Source of the DNA: Vibrio owensii CAIM 1854 = LMG 25443 | GTDB lineage: Bacteria > Pseudomonadota > Gammaproteobacteria > Enterobacterales > Vibrionaceae | DNA length: 64,000 nt | Assembly (NCBI RefSeq): GCF_000817815.1 | Contig: NZ_JPRD01000028.1 | Coordinates: forward strand, 62,307 to 126,306 | Direction of reading: 5' to 3' | Shown: piece after piece, positions 60,971-64,000 of the stretch | Numbering within the stretch: the stretch's first letter is position 1 | How the letters are laid out: every line of letters begins with the position of its first letter | Notes under the pieces: model-generated | Told to the model about the DNA's origin: nothing | Database searches by the model: none | The model's input: only the letters and a program-made list of their open reading frames with translations | Made by a program: the position numbers and the translations under genes

Positions 60971-63859
60971 ATGTATCTAAGAAAGAGCAGTGCTACGCAG
61001 ACAAACTCCATTGGTTATCGCACGTTAGGGTTAACAATGCTTTGTTCTGGTTTATTGTTGAATCCGATCTCCCAAGCCATGGCAGCGGAATTCAGCACCG
61101 ATGCGGTTGCACAATCAGAAAGCGAATACTGGAGCACCTATAAGTTAGACATCAAAAACACTGGCTCAGACAGCGCAGACATGCGTGAGGCAGTGATTGA
61201 GTTCGTACTGCCTGTCGCAATTAACGACATTGGTTGGGCATCAAATCACCTTTCATACCCATCATGGGAGATTGCTCATACAACACAAGCTGACGGCGTA
61301 TTGAGCGCTGTAACACTTAAATTCCCAGCAGGCTCTTGGGTAGACAGTGAGTTGGCATCTGGTGAGTCGGCGGCGTTAACCATCTCTTTTGGCGGTGAAC
61401 TGAAGGATCTCAATGCGTTTGAAGATTCCGTAGTGGTGAAAGTCGATGGTGAAGTTGTTCCTCCACCAGAGTTCTCATTGGATATCTTAGCGCCGGCACA
61501 AAACTCTGTGGTTTACACTGGCTCGAACGTAGACATCATCACGAGCGTAGAGGGTGAAGGTGCAAGCAAGCTAGAGTTCTGGGTCAACAATAACAAGCTG
61601 GCAGAACAGCCTGTAGTAGAAGGAACGACCGAGTATCAACAAGCTTGGCTACCAGCGGAACTTGGCGCCGCTTCAATTGCTGTCATGGCGTTCAACGAGA
61701 GTGGCGAAAAGCTGACTGAACAATCTGTACAAGTCTCGGTTGAATCAGAATCTACCGCGCCGAATCCTCCTGTGATTGAGTTTATCTCGCCAGATGCAGG
61801 CTCTTCTCACCAAAAAGGTGACACGATTTCGATCTCAGCTAATGTTACCGATGCGGATGATGACTTAGCGACGGTTAAGTTCTTCGCTAACGATGCTGAA
61901 GTATGTCAGTTAGACGCGAAAACGACACAAGATTTCTCTTGTGATTGGACTGCACAAACAGCGGGTTCAGCAACGCTTCGCGCAGAAGCTCAAGATGACG
62001 AACAACATGTTACTCGCAAGAGCCTAACCATTACTGTGACAGACACGGGCACCAGTTGTGGCGATGTTCCTCAATACGAAGATGGCGTGGCATACAAGGT
62101 GGGTGATGAAGTTACCAATATCGGTAACATCTATTCATGTACCGTAGCAGGTTGGTGTGGAAACCCAGTTTGGACGCCGGGGACAGGTCACCCAGATTAT
62201 CCGGATGCGTGGAAAGACGCGTGGGACGAAGTAGGGCAATGTGATCCGAACCCAGTTCCAGTGGTGGATGTTCAATCTCCTCAAGATGGGCAAAAAATTG
62301 CACCAAACCAAGCGTTCGATGTGATTGTCGATGCGACTGACGATACTGAAGTTGCTCGTGTTGACGTTCAGTTGAATGGTCAAGTGGTGGCAACATCAAG
62401 CACTCCGTCACAAGGCGATACCTACACCATTACAGTTCCTGCACAAGACGAAGGTCAATATACGCTAACCGTCGTCGCTTACGATGACCAAGGCGCAAGT
62501 GCAGAAGCCGCACCAATTTCTCTGGCGATCACCGATAAAGACTTGGTGGTTTCGCTGTCTTCTCCTGTTGATGGTTCGAGCTACTTTGAAGGTCGTGCGA
62601 TTTCAATCAAAGCTGACGCGAAGAGCTACGAAGGTGATATTACTTCAGTAAGCTTTATTGCAAATGGTAATGAGCTATTCAAAGACACCGAAGCACCATA
62701 CGAATACGAATGGCTAGGTGCACAGAAGGGCGCTTACGCGATCACGGCTAAAGCGGTTAACACAGCAAGCCAAGAACAAACTTCGGCAACGTCAAACATT
62801 ACGGTGAAAGAAAGCACTGGCGGCGGTGGTTTAGTCGATAACCCAGATCGCTCTATCAGTTACCTAACATCATGGGGCTTGAATGACTACGAGCAGTTGT
62901 TCAATTCAGAGGGTGACGGTTACCTATTGTCATTTGGTAAGTGGGACGCGAGCGGTAACATTACGATCTCTGATGGCATGCTAACGCCACCAGATTACAA
63001 TCCGGATTGGATGCCAACGCAGTACCTAGCTTGGTCGACGCTTAAGCATGACAATGAAAACGTGACTATGATGGTGGCGTTCGGTGGTCAAACGTACGAA
63101 AGCATTTGGTCAGCGATCAGCACGCCACAAAGCCGTGAAGCGGTTGCAACTGGATTGGTTGATTTGGTACATACGCCATTCCCTGTGTACAAAAAGAATC
63201 TGACACCAGAAGAGATGGAAGGTGAATGTCTTGCATCAAAACCTGATGGCAGCTGTGATTACAGTAAATACCAGCTAGCAGGCTACGTACACATTGACGG
63301 TCTAGATTTTGACTTCGAAAAAGCCGCTCGAATCACGGATAAAGAGAACCAAGATCTGACTGCTCTGATCAAACTGATCCGTGAGAAAGTAGGCAATACG
63401 AAGGTTCTGTCTCTGACTACTTACCACGTAGGTGCAGACCCAGTTGAATGTATGGATGCGAGTGTGTTCGAAAATTGTTCTTACATTGAGCCATCAGGCC
63501 GTTCATCTCACCACGGTGAAGTAATCGATTTGCTGAAAGCAACCAAGAACGACTTCGATTTCTTCAACGTAATGACATATGACGCAGGTCGAAATTTCCT
63601 CTACGACGTCGCGATGGCGAACTATGCTGAATATATTGGAGACAAGTCGAAGATTGTTTTAGGTAACACGATCAACAGCCAATGGGCGCCAGGTGGCAAC
63701 TTTGTTGAAACGCGTCAAAACAACCTAGACCGTGCTAAATGGCAGAAAGATAACGGTTATGGTGGTTTCTTTATGTGGACGCTAGGTTCAAACAACCAAG
63801 GTTTGAGCATGGCAGAACAAGTTGACTACTTTAACGACATGATCAGTGTAAGCAAGTAG
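60971..63859 (+). CDS. Secreted multidomain GH18 chitinase
   Basis: 962 residues with AAGGA before the ATG and a long signal peptide (about 1-38, ending QAMAA). Then a beta-sandwich domain (40-150) rich in aromatic residues, probably carbohydrate-binding. Two Ig-like domains follow (about 160-355), a CBM5/12 chitin-binding module at 363-425 (VAYKVGDEVTNIGNIYSC, GWCGNPVWTPG), two more Ig-like domains (430-615) and a GGGG linker. The GH18 catalytic domain covers about 625-962 with the motif DGLDFDFE at 776-783 (catalytic Glu783). It hydrolyses chitin outside the cell. Exochitinase/endochitinase type not determined. Confidence 0.95.
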   Translation: MYLRKSSATQTNSIGYRTLGLTMLCSGLLLNPISQAMAAEFSTDAVAQSESEYWSTYKLDIKNTGSDSADMREAVIEFVLPVAINDIGWASNHLSYPSWEIAHTTQADGVLSAVTLKFPAGSWVDSELASGESAALTISFGGELKDLNAFEDSVVVKVDGEVVPPPEFSLDILAPAQNSVVYTGSNVDIITSVEGEGASKLEFWVNNNKLAEQPVVEGTTEYQQAWLPAELGAASIAVMAFNESGEKLTEQSVQVSVESESTAPNPPVIEFISPDAGSSHQKGDTISISANVTDADDDLATVKFFANDAEVCQLDAKTTQDFSCDWTAQTAGSATLRAEAQDDEQHVTRKSLTITVTDTGTSCGDVPQYEDGVAYKVGDEVTNIGNIYSCTVAGWCGNPVWTPGTGHPDYPDAWKDAWDEVGQCDPNPVPVVDVQSPQDGQKIAPNQAFDVIVDATDDTEVARVDVQLNGQVVATSSTPSQGDTYTITVPAQDEGQYTLTVVAYDDQGASAEAAPISLAITDKDLVVSLSSPVDGSSYFEGRAISIKADAKSYEGDITSVSFIANGNELFKDTEAPYEYEWLGAQKGAYAITAKAVNTASQEQTSATSNITVKESTGGGGLVDNPDRSISYLTSWGLNDYEQLFNSEGDGYLLSFGKWDASGNITISDGMLTPPDYNPDWMPTQYLAWSTLKHDNENVTMMVAFGGQTYESIWSAISTPQSREAVATGLVDLVHTPFPVYKKNLTPEEMEGECLASKPDGSCDYSKYQLAGYVHIDGLDFDFEKAARITDKENQDLTALIKLIREKVGNTKVLSLTTYHVGADPVECMDASVFENCSYIEPSGRSSHHGEVIDLLKATKNDFDFFNVMTYDAGRNFLYDVAMANYAEYIGDKSKIVLGNTINSQWAPGGNFVETRQNNLDRAKWQKDNGYGGFFMWTLGSNNQGLSMAEQVDYFNDMISVSK

Positions 63860-63890
63860 TACTCACCTCATCTTGTAATCTACTTGAACG

Positions 63891-63920
63891 ACGGAAGGCT
63901 CTCATGCCTTCCGTTATTTC
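63891..63920 (+). terminator. Intrinsic terminator after the chitinase gene
   Basis: Arms ACGGAAGGC and GCCTTCCGT, 6-base loop, followed by TATTTC. An ATG at the very end of the window (63998) may start the next gene. Confidence 0.8.
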
Positions 63921-64000
63921 TTCAATCTTCATCATGGGAACGCTTCTCGCTCGCCGTATTCCCATGCAAATTCCAATTGAAATTCAGTGGTGACAATATG

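Overview
The window looks like chromosomal DNA of a marine Vibrio, probably of the Harveyi clade and probably the second chromosome. I infer this from gene content and protein style: a GH18 chitinase with Ig-like and chitin-binding modules, MshA-like prepilins, a subtilase paired with a small exported partner, a ToxR-like membrane regulator, an M23 endopeptidase resembling V. cholerae ShyA, and moderate G+C with many GGDEF/EAL proteins. Nothing here fixes the species. I saw no rRNA, tRNA, insertion sequence, prophage or CRISPR array.

Layout. 0-5 kb: a truncated membrane protein, two exported DUF5666-type proteins, and a divergent OmpR-type regulator/histidine kinase pair. 5-17 kb: a SRPBCC/GyrI-like fusion, alkaline phosphatase, a small FlaG-like protein, a subtilase with P-domain and its probable external chaperone, a TPR-GGDEF protein, a 32-residue membrane peptide, a HAAAP amino-acid transporter, and a MASE1-type EAL protein. 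17-31 kb: a nitrate assimilation island (nasA, cobA, a TrpD2/YbiB-like gene, a Tat-exported hydrolase, an ANTAR regulator nasT, nrtABC-type transporter, nirBD). 31-34 kb: TetR/PPC pair facing a glutathione S-transferase, then a receiver/PP2C/anti-sigma-kinase fusion. 35-42 kb: three MshA-like prepilins interleaved with an EAL-GGDEF protein and a second set of OmpR-type regulators. 42-50 kb: HD protein, OYE-family reductase, a GNAT-like/ParB-like pair, a ToxR-like/FidL-like co-component pair, LysE exporter, a 47-residue ORF coupled to an aromatic-type amino-acid transporter, and an OprB-type porin. 50-54 kb: cyanide-insensitive bd oxidase genes flanked by two related, terminator-ended elements that look like small RNAs. 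54-64 kb: DUF1254 protein and LysR, AAA ATPase, M23 endopeptidase, AraC regulator, duplicated SnoaL-like protein, chitinase.

How the parts work together. The nitrate island carries its own control logic. Sigma-54-type -24/-12 elements lie before nasA, nasT and nrtA, and an NtrC-like palindrome lies before nasA. The nasA and nrtA leaders each end in an intrinsic terminator whose 5' arm overlaps a small hairpin with a six-base loop having A at position 1 and G at position 4, the known recognition element of ANTAR antiterminators. The only ANTAR protein in the window, NasT, lies between the two leaders. A perfect 14-bp inverted repeat masks the nasT ribosome binding site.

The two OmpR-type loci (2.8 kb and 35-41 kb) share a promoter pattern: two six-base half-sites 11 bp apart, followed after exactly 11 bp by a -10 box. 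It lies before the DUF5666 lipoprotein, before the first prepilin, before the EAL-GGDEF gene and, in weaker form, before a HAMP-like membrane protein. This suggests one small regulon linking cell-surface proteins, pilins and c-di-GMP. The best candidates for little-described biology are this regulon, the ANTAR leaders with the masked nasT start, the ToxR/FidL-like pair, and the duplicated RNA-like elements around the bd oxidase.
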